Source: JBOICV01 sp050740255 (GTDB lineage Bacteria > Pseudomonadota > Gammaproteobacteria > Nevskiales > JBOICV01). Taken from it: a stretch of 64,000 bases of DNA. The translations under genes and the position numbers were made by a program. Below the pieces are notes generated by a model that was not told where the DNA came from, did no database searches, and saw only the letters and a list, made by a program, of their open reading frames with translations. Within the stretch, counting starts at the first letter, position 1. Each line of letters opens with the position of its first letter. Positions 16,392-24,531 of the stretch are shown piece by piece. The stretch covers positions 1 to 64,000 of the forward strand of contig JBOICV010000164.1 in the NCBI GenBank assembly GCA_050740255.1, read 5' to 3'.

Positions 16392-16829
16392 TCAGCGACC
16401 CATCCTCGGGACCATGATCGCCAGCAAACAAACGATGCAGACAACTAAAAAGAATTCAAGGTGAATAAATTTGGAATACAACAACAGTAGGGAGTATCCA
16501 CCTACGACAACTATCTCGGCTCGAGGAAGTCCCCATAATAAATATGACAAGACAAACACCGCTATACAGCTTGCGATTGCTGCAATCCCGACATACAAAT
16601 TTAGCTGCAGATCAAAAATCTCCTCACCCTTACTATAAATCTCCTGTACCTCCTGTGATTTGATGTCCAAATCCCCGCCTCCCTTCTCAACCCTCAATTC
16701 GTCGATTTTGCGATTGACAAAAGTGCGCTCCATTTCGCCCGCGAGATCTAAAGGCAATGGGATCGTCACGAACACGATAAAAATAGCTTCCATTACATAG
16801 TAGATTGGTTTCCAGGGTCTTATTGTCAT
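16392..16829 (-). CDS. Hypothetical membrane protein, low G+C orphan
   Basis: A 145-residue protein I do not recognise. It has one N-terminal hydrophobic segment (IYYVMEAIFIVFVTIPLPLDLA). A charged middle follows (ERTFVNRKIDELRVEKGGGD, then KGEEIFD). Three more hydrophobic segments reach to the end (LYVGIAAIASCIAVFVLSYLL, IVVVGGYSLLLLY, FFLVVCIVCLLAIMV). Topology would place the charged loop on one side, perhaps the periplasm. The gene is clearly richer in A+T than its neighbours, which suggests acquisition. It lies between the small RNA and engB, where relatives usually have nothing. Its 3' end is 9 bases from the small-RNA terminator, transcribed towards it. Confidence 0.6.
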   Translation of the reverse strand: MTIRPWKPIYYVMEAIFIVFVTIPLPLDLAGEMERTFVNRKIDELRVEKGGGDLDIKSQEVQEIYSKGEEIFDLQLNLYVGIAAIASCIAVFVLSYLLWGLPRAEIVVVGGYSLLLLYSKFIHLEFFLVVCIVCLLAIMVPRMGR

Positions 16830-16882
16830 GGGGAAGGAAAGGGGGTGGAACGATTTATTCTCGCTGGTCCCAAGGTCCGGAA

Positions 16883-17497
16883 TTAACCCTCAATCTTGGT
16901 AATCCAAGCTTTTAGTTTGCCATCAAGCTCTGGCAGACCGGCTGATGGGGCGACGGAGAACAGTTGCACGCTCGCGTCCAGGTGAAGGTTCTTCAGTTCG
17001 CGCCGCACTGAATTCAAGACTTTCTCGCCAGCGCTGCGCGACAGTTTGTCGGCTTTGGTAAGCAGCACATGCGCCGGCCGTTCCAGCGCTTGCAGCCACG
17101 TCAATAATTGGCAATCGGTATCGGCCAATGGGTGACGTGAGTCCATCAGGACCACGACGCCGCGCAAAGTTGCGCGCTCCTCTATATAAGTCTCGATCAA
17201 CTCGCGCCAATGCTGGCGCATGTCCTTCGGCACTTTGGCATAACCGTAACCTGGCAAATCCACCAGACGCGCGCCGCCGTCGAGGTCGAAGAAATTGATG
17301 AGTTGGGTACGGCCGGGAGTCTTGCTGACGCGCGCGAGCTTGGCGTGGCCGGTGAGCAGATTGAGCGCGCTGGACTTGCCGGCATTGGAGCGCCCGGAGA
17401 AAGCGATTTCCGGCCCCGCTTCGGGCGGAAAATCGGCCGGAGTCTGGGCGCTTTTCAGGAACTGGCAGCGGGAGAAATCTATCTGCTTGTTTTCCAT
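16883..17497 (-). CDS. engB: Ribosome biogenesis GTP-binding protein EngB (YihA/YsxC)
   Basis: A 204-residue GTPase needed for large-subunit assembly. G1 is GRSNAGKSSALN, G2 includes the threonine in SKTPGRTQLINFF, G3 is DLPGYGYAKVP, and G4 is LTKADKLSR. The length is typical. Its position convergent with polA across the small-RNA locus is a classic gammaproteobacterial arrangement. A class A palindromic repeat lies directly upstream of the start, in its leader. Confidence 0.97.
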   Translation of the reverse strand: MENKQIDFSRCQFLKSAQTPADFPPEAGPEIAFSGRSNAGKSSALNLLTGHAKLARVSKTPGRTQLINFFDLDGGARLVDLPGYGYAKVPKDMRQHWRELIETYIEERATLRGVVVLMDSRHPLADTDCQLLTWLQALERPAHVLLTKADKLSRSAGEKVLNSVRRELKNLHLDASVQLFSVAPSAGLPELDGKLKAWITKIEG

Positions 17498-17498
17498 T

Positions 17499-17536
17499 CC
17501 CCTCCCCTGAATCCCCTCCCGCAGGGGGAGGGGAAA
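17499..17536. repeat. Class A palindromic repeat in the engB/cytochrome c4 gap
   Basis: CCCCTCCCCTGAATCCCCTC followed by CCGCAGGGGGAGGGG can fold back on itself. It begins two bases before the engB start codon. The same class is translated inside polA and recurs at 19247-19283 and 63754-63822. Confidence 0.75.
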
Positions 17537-17638
17537 ACCGGCGTCGCTTGGCGACCCCGCAGGGGCTTAGGTTACAATGCGGCGCAGCAGAAACCACGCG
17601 GCGGCTTGCTTAGACACGCGATTTCTCTGGGAGAAAAT

Positions 17639-18244
17639 ATGAAGCAAATCCTCTGGCTGGCCACGCTCGGCCTGTTTTCCGCGCAGGTCTGGGCGGCCGA
17701 TGCAGCGCCGGTTGGCGATGCCCAAGCCGGGCAGGCCAAATCCGCCGCCTGCGCCGCCTGCCACGGACCCGGCGGCAACAGCCAGAGTGCGCTCTACCCA
17801 AAGCTGGCGGGCCAGTCGCCGGTTTACATCGTCAAGCAGCTCAACAAGTTCAAAAGCGGCGAGCGCAATAATCCAGTCATGATGCCGCAGGCGACGAATC
17901 TGTCCGAGCAGGATATGCAGGATATCGGCGCTTACTACGCAGCGCAGAAACCGGGTTTTGGCGCGGCGAACGAGCAAGCCGCGCCTATCGGTCAGAAGCT
18001 ATATCTGGGCGGCAATCCCGCTACTGGCGTACCGGCCTGTTCGGGCTGCCACGGCCCAGCCGGTGCCGGCAACGCGGCGGCCGGATATCCACAGATCGGC
18101 GGGCAGCATACCGATTACGTCGCCAATGCATTGCGCTCCTATAAGGACGGCACGCGCAAGGCACCGGCGATGAGCTATGTCGCCGCGAAGCTGACCGAGG
18201 AAGAGATCCAGGCCTTAGCCTCCTTCCTCGCCGGTTTGCACTAA
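17639..18244 (+). CDS. Dihaem cytochrome c4
   Basis: A 201-residue periplasmic protein with signal peptide MKQILWLATLGLFSAQVWAA and two similar c-type domains. The haem motifs are CAACH (with GPGGNS after) and CSGCH (GPAGAGN), about 100 residues apart. Candidate axial methionines are in NPVMMPQATN and APAMSYVA. Cytochrome c4 carries electrons from the bc1 complex to terminal oxidases. ATG 17639 has GGGAGAAAAT upstream; longer forms enter the engB region. The gene precedes dsbA, as in Pseudomonas, where cc4 and dsbA are neighbours. Confidence 0.95.
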   Translation: MKQILWLATLGLFSAQVWAADAAPVGDAQAGQAKSAACAACHGPGGNSQSALYPKLAGQSPVYIVKQLNKFKSGERNNPVMMPQATNLSEQDMQDIGAYYAAQKPGFGAANEQAAPIGQKLYLGGNPATGVPACSGCHGPAGAGNAAAGYPQIGGQHTDYVANALRSYKDGTRKAPAMSYVAAKLTEEEIQALASFLAGLH

Positions 18245-18334
18245 TCGCACTGGGGCGCGCCAGGCGCACTTTTGTTGCACTTTCTTTTTGGGCCGCGGTC
18301 TTAGCAAGCCAGCATCACTTTTCAGGAAAATATC

Positions 18335-19009
18335 ATGTCCGGTCTGCTGTCGGGCCTGTCACGCGTACTGCAGGCTTTGTCGCTTTCGCTGTTCCTGTTG
18401 CCCATTGCGTGTTCGGCCGAACAGGCCCCGGCCAAGCCGGCGGACAGTTACAAGACCGGCGAACATTACATCGAGCTGACCGCCCCGGTACAGTCGGAGG
18501 CGCCGCCGGGACAGGTCGAGATTCTTGAATTCTTCCTCTACACCTGCCCGCACTGTTATCACTTCGAGCCCGTGATCGGACCGTGGTCGCAGAAACTGCC
18601 GGGCAACGTCGTGTTCAGGCGCGTGCCGGCGAATTTCGGACCCAGCGCACCGTTATACGCGCGCGCGCACTACGCCGCCGAGTCCCTGGGTGTATTGGAT
18701 AAAGTGCGGCCGGTCTTGTTCAAGGCCATTCATGACGAGCGCCGCACGGTGGATAACGAAGCGGCGCTGGCAAAAGTATTTCAGGAAGCGGCGGGAATTG
18801 ACGAGAAGACCTTCAAGGAGGCCTTCAGCAGCTTTGCGGTGGACAATCAAGTGCGCAAGTCCGACGCGCTGACCCGCGCCTACACCATTACCGGCGTGCC
18901 GGCGCTCGCGGTCGCCGGCAAGTACGTGATAAGTCCGCGCAATGGGGGCACTTTCGAGAACATGCTGAACATCGCCGATGCCCTGGCGACACGCGAAAAA
19001 GTTAATTGA
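18335..19009 (+). CDS. dsbA: Thiol:disulphide interchange protein DsbA
   Basis: A 224-residue periplasmic oxidase of the thioredoxin fold that introduces disulphides into exported proteins. The active site is CPHC in FFLYTCPHCYHFEP near residue 70, and the cis-proline loop is TITGVPALAVAGKY. The N-terminus has a signal sequence ending near IACSAEQ; a lipobox is not convincing because Pro occupies the -3 position. The likely substrates in this window are the pilins, PilX and cytochromes. The stop overlaps the first base of a hairpin-forming 66-base repeat, which may shape the transcript end. Confidence 0.96.
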   Translation: MSGLLSGLSRVLQALSLSLFLLPIACSAEQAPAKPADSYKTGEHYIELTAPVQSEAPPGQVEILEFFLYTCPHCYHFEPVIGPWSQKLPGNVVFRRVPANFGPSAPLYARAHYAAESLGVLDKVRPVLFKAIHDERRTVDNEAALAKVFQEAAGIDEKTFKEAFSSFAVDNQVRKSDALTRAYTITGVPALAVAGKYVISPRNGGTFENMLNIADALATREKVN

Positions 19010-19234
19010 CGAGCCGCATAACGGCTCGTCATCCCGTGCAAGCCGTCCATAGACGGCGCGACACGGGATCCAGAGTTTTGCAAGCTGGATTCCGGCGCAT
19101 TCGACAGGCTCAGGACATGCTTCCGCCGGAATGACAAAGGGTGGGTGCTCGACCCTCGGTTCGCGTATACGAGCCGCATAACGGCTCGTCATCCCGTGCA
19201 AGCCGTCCATAGACGGCGCGACACGGGATCCAGA
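19009..19234. repeat. Two exact copies of a 66-base repeat flanking a class B-like unit
   Basis: The copies are 19009-19074 and 19169-19234 and I find no difference between them. Each begins ACGAGCCGCATAACGGCTCG, a hairpin, and continues with ATCCCGTGCAAGCCGTCCAT and an ACACGGGATCCAGA end. The 94 bases between contain CTGGATTCCGGCG...CGCCGGAATGAC and the TCGACAGGCTCAGGACA motif also found at 21820 and 41632. Exact identity suggests recent duplication or gene conversion. Confidence 0.85.
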
Positions 19235-19246
19235 ATACCGAAAAGC

Positions 19247-19283
19247 GCCCTCACCCTAGCCCTCTCCCAGAGGGAGAGGGGAA
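19247..19283. repeat. Class A palindromic repeat downstream of the L,D-transpeptidase gene
   Basis: CCCTCACCCTAGCCCTCTCC followed by CAGAGGGAGAGGGG forms a hairpin. It lies six bases past the stop of the gene at 19290, on its 3' side, and could stabilise that message. Confidence 0.75.
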
Positions 19284-19289
19284 AAGAAG

Positions 19290-20471
19290 CTAGTCGAGCG
19301 CCTTATCCCCTTCGTAGATGATCTCCCAGCGGCCTTTTTTACCCTGCCGCCAGTACTGTTGTTTGTATTTCACCGCATTGAGATTGTTGCTTGAGTAGGC
19401 TTGGCGAAAGCTAGCCAGATAAAGCGGTTGTTTCTGCGGATAAGTGAACAGGCTTAAGTCCGTAAGCTTCACGCGGATTCTGGTTTTGGCGGCATTGACG
19501 CGTTTCTTGTGCGCGGTAAATTCCGCCAAATTCTGATCGTCAGTGCGAAAATCCCGCGCATAGTGGCTCAAGTATTTAACGGTTTTGCGCGACTCCCAAT
19601 CCTTGCGCCACTGTTCGATTGCCTTGAGCAAGGCCGCTTCCTGTTTGCGCGCAGCCTTCGCATCAAGCCATTGCACCTGATCGGATAGCAGCACCGGCGC
19701 GCCGGCATCGGCTGCAAGTTCGATGCGTAATGCTTCCAGATCCTCGTTGGATACGGTGACGCAGCCACGGCTGGAACGCGGCGCCCTTGTATAGGTGTTC
19801 GGTGGCACGCCATGTATCCAGATACCGCCGCCGCTGCGATTTTGCGCGCGATCGAAGCGGTTGGGATAGGACAGCGGCAGCGCGCCGGCGCCGTAGAATT
19901 CGGTCAACTCGGCTGGCGGCAGAAATCCGGTGACGCGATACAAACCAACCGGCGTCTTGCTGTCGCCTTGCTCGGTTTTGCCAAATCCGCTGACGCCGAT
20001 ACCGGCGTAGTAATGCTCGCGGATGTGCGGCCGACCGTTTTTACCGCCTTCCAATAAATACAACCGGGCGCCGTTCAAATCCACCAGTGCTACGCGCATT
20101 TTCTCCGCGAGTCGGAGCACGGTACTGGGGATCGCATCGCTCGGCGGCGCGGTCTTGCGGTGCTGCCCGCGGAAACGCGCCTCTTCGATCAGGGCCTGCA
20201 GCCGCGCGTGTTGAGAGTCCACGGCGAGTGCCTGGGGCGCGCCGCTTTGCGCGCGCAGCAAGTCGCCATAAATCAACTGTGCCAGTTTGAAATTGGGCCG
20301 CTCGCGGGTGAGTCCGGCGAGTTCCTGCATCGCGGCGTCTGCACGGCCGGCCTGCAGTTCATCCAGCGCGCGCACCAGTCGCGATTCGGGATGATTATCC
20401 TGTTGCGCCGCGGCCAGCGCCGGCCAGATGCACGTAAGCGCGGCGTACAGGGCCGCGCAACGGAGTCTCAC
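19290..20471 (-). CDS. YkuD-domain L,D-transpeptidase with C-terminal NTF2-like domain
   Basis: About 393 residues. A signal peptide (VRLRCAALYAALTCIWPALAAA) leads to a helical TPR-like region. A YkuD catalytic domain follows with His in IWIHGVPPNTY and the nucleophile in SSRGCVTVSN. A C-terminal domain of about 110 residues resembles the NTF2/Cds6-type domain. It should act on peptidoglycan, forming 3-3 crosslinks or attaching proteins. The GTG start at 20471 begins the signal peptide and lies six bases after the stop of the upstream TPR gene, so the two are coupled. The C-terminal domain recurs at the end of that TPR protein, implying a joint function. Confidence 0.88.
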   Translation of the reverse strand: MRLRCAALYAALTCIWPALAAAQQDNHPESRLVRALDELQAGRADAAMQELAGLTRERPNFKLAQLIYGDLLRAQSGAPQALAVDSQHARLQALIEEARFRGQHRKTAPPSDAIPSTVLRLAEKMRVALVDLNGARLYLLEGGKNGRPHIREHYYAGIGVSGFGKTEQGDSKTPVGLYRVTGFLPPAELTEFYGAGALPLSYPNRFDRAQNRSGGGIWIHGVPPNTYTRAPRSSRGCVTVSNEDLEALRIELAADAGAPVLLSDQVQWLDAKAARKQEAALLKAIEQWRKDWESRKTVKYLSHYARDFRTDDQNLAEFTAHKKRVNAAKTRIRVKLTDLSLFTYPQKQPLYLASFRQAYSSNNLNAVKYKQQYWRQGKKGRWEIIYEGDKALD

Positions 20472-20476
20472 GTGAG

Positions 20477-21718
20477 TCAGTTCTGCCGCTGGCCGACCTG
20501 CTCGCGCAAGATTTTCCAGCCAGCTCCTTCGCGCACTAGTTCCAGCCGCTTCTCGACGGTGTCTTCCATGATTTCCGAAGAATAAAACTGTAGAAAGCGC
20601 GCCCGGGCCGTCGTATCCGTCAGTAGTTTGATCTGCATGTCGATCAGCTTTACTTCCACGCGTTTGGGCCGCGTGATGCGATCGCGACGCACTTTGGACC
20701 ATTCAGCGCGGCTGACACCACCCTCCGGCTGGAAGTTAGTGGCATAGGCGGCAAGATAAGCGTCGGCATTCTGCGCTGACCAAGATTTCGCCCAACCCTG
20801 GACGGCTTCGGTCACCGCGCGTGCCTGCTGCTCGAGGCCGCTGGCCGCTGGCGTAACGGCAGGGGTCGGCTCAGTTTTCGCTTTTGCGATGGGTGTTGAT
20901 GTTGCTGGCGTCGCCGGCGCCGTTGGCGCCGCAGCTGGGGCGGCGGGCGTAGATGGCGGCGTAGCGGCTGCAGTCGGTTTCGGCGCCGGTGAGGGTGTCA
21001 CCTTCGCGTCTTTCGGCGACTCAAGCTTATTGGCGGCAAGCGCTGGTGGCGCCGGCGCGACTGACGAGGGAGTCTTGGGCGGCGGTGCGACAGTAGGCGG
21101 TTTCGCGGGTTCCGCAGCAGCAGCCGCTGGGGCGGGTTTCGGCTCCGGCCTCGGTGCTGTGGACACGGTCGGCGCAGGTGCTTCGAGCGGCGGGGGCGGC
21201 GCCAGTTGAGCGACCGCCGGCATTTGCATGGAATCGAGCAGACTCAGGCGCGGCACCGGCGCCGCTCGCTTCTCGTCCCGCGCCAAGGCGCGGTTATAGG
21301 CCTGCGTCGCCATCGCCGAATAAATCTCGCCAAGATTCCGGTGCGCGGTGGCGTAGCTCGGATGGGTTGCGAGTGCGGCCTCCAGCGCGGCGCGGGCTTT
21401 ATCCAACTCGCCCTTTTGCGCGTACAGCACCGCGAGATTGTTATGCGGCTCGGGTGACTTTGGCAGCTCTTTGGCAAGCTGCTGAAATTCCGTGATGGCC
21501 TTGTCGGTCAAACCCAGCTGGGCGGCAGCGAAGGCGTAGTAAAAACGCAGCGCGGTATCGCGATTGCCTGCTTCGATCTCGGCTTCGGCTTCCTGCATCG
21601 CTTGCTGATACTTGCCGCTCGTGATCAGCCCCCGCAAATCGTCCAGATCGACGTTGGCGAAGGCGCTGGCCGAGAGAAAAAAACAAAGCGGAAACAGGCG
21701 GTTGAAGTGCAGGCGCAT
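20477..21718 (-). CDS. Periplasmic TPR protein with proline-rich linker and NTF2-like domain
   Basis: A 413-residue exported protein. A signal peptide (MRLHFNRLFPLCFFLSASAFA) precedes about three TPR units (residues 25-165, for example PEPHNNLAVLYAQKGELDKA). About 120 residues of alanine/proline-rich low-complexity linker follow. The C-terminal domain of about 100 residues (WAKSWSAQNADAYLAAYATN) resembles that of the adjacent L,D-transpeptidase. The layout suggests a scaffold that spans peptidoglycan and presents the end domain to a partner. Function is inferred from architecture and coupling only. Confidence 0.82.
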   Translation of the reverse strand: MRLHFNRLFPLCFFLSASAFANVDLDDLRGLITSGKYQQAMQEAEAEIEAGNRDTALRFYYAFAAAQLGLTDKAITEFQQLAKELPKSPEPHNNLAVLYAQKGELDKARAALEAALATHPSYATAHRNLGEIYSAMATQAYNRALARDEKRAAPVPRLSLLDSMQMPAVAQLAPPPPLEAPAPTVSTAPRPEPKPAPAAAAAEPAKPPTVAPPPKTPSSVAPAPPALAANKLESPKDAKVTPSPAPKPTAAATPPSTPAAPAAAPTAPATPATSTPIAKAKTEPTPAVTPAASGLEQQARAVTEAVQGWAKSWSAQNADAYLAAYATNFQPEGGVSRAEWSKVRRDRITRPKRVEVKLIDMQIKLLTDTTARARFLQFYSSEIMEDTVEKRLELVREGAGWKILREQVGQRQN

Positions 21719-21819
21719 TGGCTGTCAGCAGGCGCGCGGCGGCCGCGCCTTTCGGGCACGCATCATAGCAAGAATGACTAACGCTGTAGGCGAATTCCGA
21801 TCGCCCTGAGGTATCAAAG

Positions 21820-21910
21820 CCTGTCCTGAGCTTGTCGAATGGGGGCAACCGCTCCGCGCCCGTTCGTGCTTCGATACGCCGCAGGCGTACCCTGTCCTGA
21901 GCTTGTCGAA
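21820..21910. repeat. Repeat pair CCTGTCCTGAGCTTGTCGAA
   Basis: Two identical 20-base copies at 21820-21839 and 21891-21910 flank CGTTCGTGCTTCGATACGCC GCAGGCGTA, which itself is palindromic around the CGCC/GGCG centre. The reverse form occurs at 41632-41651. Extragenic, between the TPR gene and the SDR gene. The rest of this 218-base gap shows nothing else. Confidence 0.8.
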
Positions 21911-21936
21911 GGATCAGTACGAACGGAGTGAATCAG

Positions 21937-22701
21937 TCATGCCAGATAGCCGCCGTCGGCGGTGATACAGCTCCCGGTCACATAACTGGCGGCATCCGAC
22001 GCCAGGAACAAGATGGCGGGTGCGATCTCGTCTGGATGTGCCACCCGCTGCATCGGCACATTGGGCAAAAAGGTCTTGAGCATCTGGTCGTTCTTGACCA
22101 GGGCCGAGGCGAACTTGGTATCGGTGATGCCGGGCAATACCGCGTTCACGCGGATCTTGTGCGGCGCGCATTCTTTGGCGAAAGCCTGCGTCATGTTGAT
22201 GATGGCGGCCTTGGTCACCGAATAAATCGCCTGGAACATGCCCGGGCTGACGCCGTTGATTGAGGCGGTGTTGACGATGCTGCCGCCGCCCTGCCTCTTC
22301 ATAATCTGCCCGATTTTCTGCGACATGTAGAAAAAGCCGCGCACGTTCACATCTATGGTTTTTTCCATCGCATCGAGCGGCGTGTCGAGCACATGGCCGA
22401 AGTAAGGATTGGCGGCGGCATTGTTCACCAGGATATCCACTCGTCCGAACTGTTTCTCGACCTCGGCGGCGAAGGCGTCAATCGCCGTCACTTCACCAAC
22501 GTGACAGACCAGCGCCGTCGCTTTGCCGCCTTCCTTCAGGATTGCTTCTGCGACCGCACCGCTGCCGTCCAGTTTGCGGCTGGAGCAGATCACATGTGCG
22601 CCGTAAGCGGCGAGCAGCCTGGCGGTGCTCTCGCCGATGCCGCGTGAGGCGCCGCTGACGATGGCAACTTTGCCGCTGAGGTTAAAGATGTCCTTTTTCA
22701 T
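21937..22701 (-). CDS. Short-chain dehydrogenase/reductase
   Basis: A 254-residue classical SDR. The cofactor loop is SGASRGIGES near residue 17, the NNAA motif follows, and the catalytic serine is in NTASINGVSPG. The Tyr-x-x-x-Lys pair is YSVTK. The arginine-lysine after beta-2 (SSRKLDG) favours NADP(H). It is last in a four-gene operon (25245 to 21937) with a phosphotransferase, a TetR regulator and a histidine phosphatase. That set resembles acyl-CoA or hydroxyacyl catabolic clusters. Substrate not determined. Confidence 0.9.
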   Translation of the reverse strand: MKKDIFNLSGKVAIVSGASRGIGESTARLLAAYGAHVICSSRKLDGSGAVAEAILKEGGKATALVCHVGEVTAIDAFAAEVEKQFGRVDILVNNAAANPYFGHVLDTPLDAMEKTIDVNVRGFFYMSQKIGQIMKRQGGGSIVNTASINGVSPGMFQAIYSVTKAAIINMTQAFAKECAPHKIRVNAVLPGITDTKFASALVKNDQMLKTFLPNVPMQRVAHPDEIAPAILFLASDAASYVTGSCITADGGYLA

Positions 22702-22722
22702 GGGTTGTCCTGAAGAATCGAA

Positions 22723-23790
22723 CTAGAGATCGGACTTGGCAATGACTTCGTCGCAAATCTTGCCAAGATAAGTCACGAACTGGCCGAACATCGCAAAACG
22801 CTGGTCGGTCACTTGCTTGTGGTAGTAGCGGTAGTAAATCTGCTGGGCAATCACCGCCAGGCGAAACAAGCCAAACACATAGTAGAAATCGACATTCTCT
22901 ACTTTGACTCCCGTCTGTGCTGCGTAACGCGCGACCATTTCCTTGCGCGTCAGCATGCCGGGCAGATGAGTCGGGCCCATGCGCGACAGTTGCAAGGGCG
23001 CCGGATCGTTTTTTTCGACCCAGTAGGACAGGGTGCAGCCAAGGTCCATCAAGGGATCGCCCAGCGTAGTCATTTCCCAGTCGAGCACGCCGATGATTTG
23101 CAGCGGGTTCTCTTGGTCGAGCACCACGTTGTCGAATTTGTAATCGTTGTGGATGATGCCGATATAGCCTGAGTCGCCGGGCTGTTTGTCCTGCAGCCAT
23201 TGCATGATGGCTTCGCAACCGGGCACATCGTCGGTCTTGGCTTTGCCGAAGCGCCCCATCCAGCCTTCGATCTGCCGCTTGACGTAACCCTGCGGGTGTC
23301 CGAAATCCGCCAGCCCCGCCTTGACGTAGTCCACTTTGTGCAGCTTGGCCTGTAGATCAATCAGATTCTCGCAAAGCTGGCGACATTGCGCCGTCGTAAG
23401 CGGCATGTCCTTGGGCAAGTCCTTGCGCAGCACTACGCCGTGAAAGCGCTGCATCAGATAAAACGGGGCGCCGATGACGGACTCGTCTTCGCAATACGCA
23501 TAGGCTTTCGGCGCCTGCGCGAACAGCGGCTGCAGTTTCGACAGCACGCGGAATTCGCGGCCCATATCGTGCGCGCTCCTGGCCTTGGTGCCCGGCGGCG
23601 GGCGTCGCAGCACCATTTCGGTATTGCCGACGGTGACCAGATAAGTGAGATTGGAATGCCCACCGGGAAACTGTGCGATGGAAATGGCGCCCTTGAGTTC
23701 CGGCAAGGTTTGGCGGACATGGGCTTCGACCTTGGCGGTATCCAGCTCCTCCCCTTTACGGAACTGCGTCGCGGAATCTTCAGCGGTCAT
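22723..23790 (-). CDS. APH-fold phosphotransferase (ACAD10/11 N-terminal-like)
   Basis: A 355-residue kinase-like protein. Signature parts are the glycine-rich FPGGHSNLTYLV loop, RRPPPGTKARSAHDMGREF, the Brenner-type catalytic HNDYKFDNVVLD and the metal-binding DWEMTTLGDP. These match the phosphotransferase half of mammalian ACAD10/ACAD11, proteins for 4-hydroxyacyl-CoA catabolism, where it phosphorylates the hydroxyl. Together with the neighbouring SDR that suggests hydroxy-fatty acid breakdown, by inference. It sits between tetR (43 bases) and the SDR (21 bases). Confidence 0.88.
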   Translation of the reverse strand: MTAEDSATQFRKGEELDTAKVEAHVRQTLPELKGAISIAQFPGGHSNLTYLVTVGNTEMVLRRPPPGTKARSAHDMGREFRVLSKLQPLFAQAPKAYAYCEDESVIGAPFYLMQRFHGVVLRKDLPKDMPLTTAQCRQLCENLIDLQAKLHKVDYVKAGLADFGHPQGYVKRQIEGWMGRFGKAKTDDVPGCEAIMQWLQDKQPGDSGYIGIIHNDYKFDNVVLDQENPLQIIGVLDWEMTTLGDPLMDLGCTLSYWVEKNDPAPLQLSRMGPTHLPGMLTRKEMVARYAAQTGVKVENVDFYYVFGLFRLAVIAQQIYYRYYHKQVTDQRFAMFGQFVTYLGKICDEVIAKSDL

Positions 23791-23832
23791 GCGGCTGTGT
23801 TGTGCGGCCAGGCGGTGGGCCGGGGGCTCAGT

Positions 23833-24522
23833 TTAGGCCGGGTTGAGCATGCGCTCCACTATCTCGATAACGAAATCCGCATAACGCTCCACGTCCACGC
23901 CACGGCTGCGGTACTTGCCGCGCTTGAGATACCAATCTTGCAGCATCGCCTTTAGCAGGGCCGCGGTCAGTTGCGCGTCAGTCGCGCGGAACAGGCCCGC
24001 GGCTTGCCCTTGCTCGATCAACTCCCGAAACAGCGTCTCAGTGGCGATCTCCGCCTCTACCGCCTGTTGCCGTTCGGCTGGCGCCAGATTTTTGGCCTCC
24101 ATATACGAAAAGTAAAACCAGGCGCGCAGAACTTCCGACAAATATAAGTGCGCGCGGATCGCCGCTCGAAGTTTCTCGCGCGGCTCGTGGAGGCCCTCAA
24201 GCTGCCGACTCAGCGTACGCAGCGCCAGTCTGTGGCCATGCGTCTGAATCAAGGCCACCAGATCATCCTTGCTGCGGATGTATGCATAAAGCCCGCCCAG
24301 GCTCATGCCGGTGGCCTTGGCCAGATCGCGCAGGCTCATGCTGTGAAAGCCCTTCTCATTGGCGAGGGTTAGCGTGGCCTCGATGATGGTGACCAGCTTG
24401 GGCACCGCCACCGCTTCGCTCTGCACCTGGAACTGGGCGCTATGTTCCCGGTAAAGCTCGCGCACGATGCCCTGCATCGTCAGGCCGATGTCGCGCCGGA
24501 ACTCTTTGAGAGTTCTCGTCAT
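23833..24522 (-). CDS. TetR/AcrR family transcriptional regulator
   Basis: A 229-residue repressor. The N-terminal HTH appears after a 40-residue lead: LVTIIEATLTLANEKGFHSM followed by SLRDLAKATGMSLGGLYAYI and RSKDDLVALI, a canonical TetR DNA-binding domain. The C-terminal ligand domain is alpha-helical. An extended N-terminus is unusual but the ATG is well placed 9 bases after the histidine phosphatase gene. The operator between the divergent genes at 25308-25325 is its most likely target, giving control of its own operon and the enoyl-reductase-like gene. Confidence 0.92.
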   Translation of the reverse strand: MTRTLKEFRRDIGLTMQGIVRELYREHSAQFQVQSEAVAVPKLVTIIEATLTLANEKGFHSMSLRDLAKATGMSLGGLYAYIRSKDDLVALIQTHGHRLALRTLSRQLEGLHEPREKLRAAIRAHLYLSEVLRAWFYFSYMEAKNLAPAERQQAVEAEIATETLFRELIEQGQAAGLFRATDAQLTAALLKAMLQDWYLKRGKYRSRGVDVERYADFVIEIVERMLNPA

Positions 24523-24531
24523 GTGGTTTCG

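Noticed and set aside
19010..19289. A gene between dsbA and the transpeptidase gene
   Set aside because: The frames consist of repeat sequence only.
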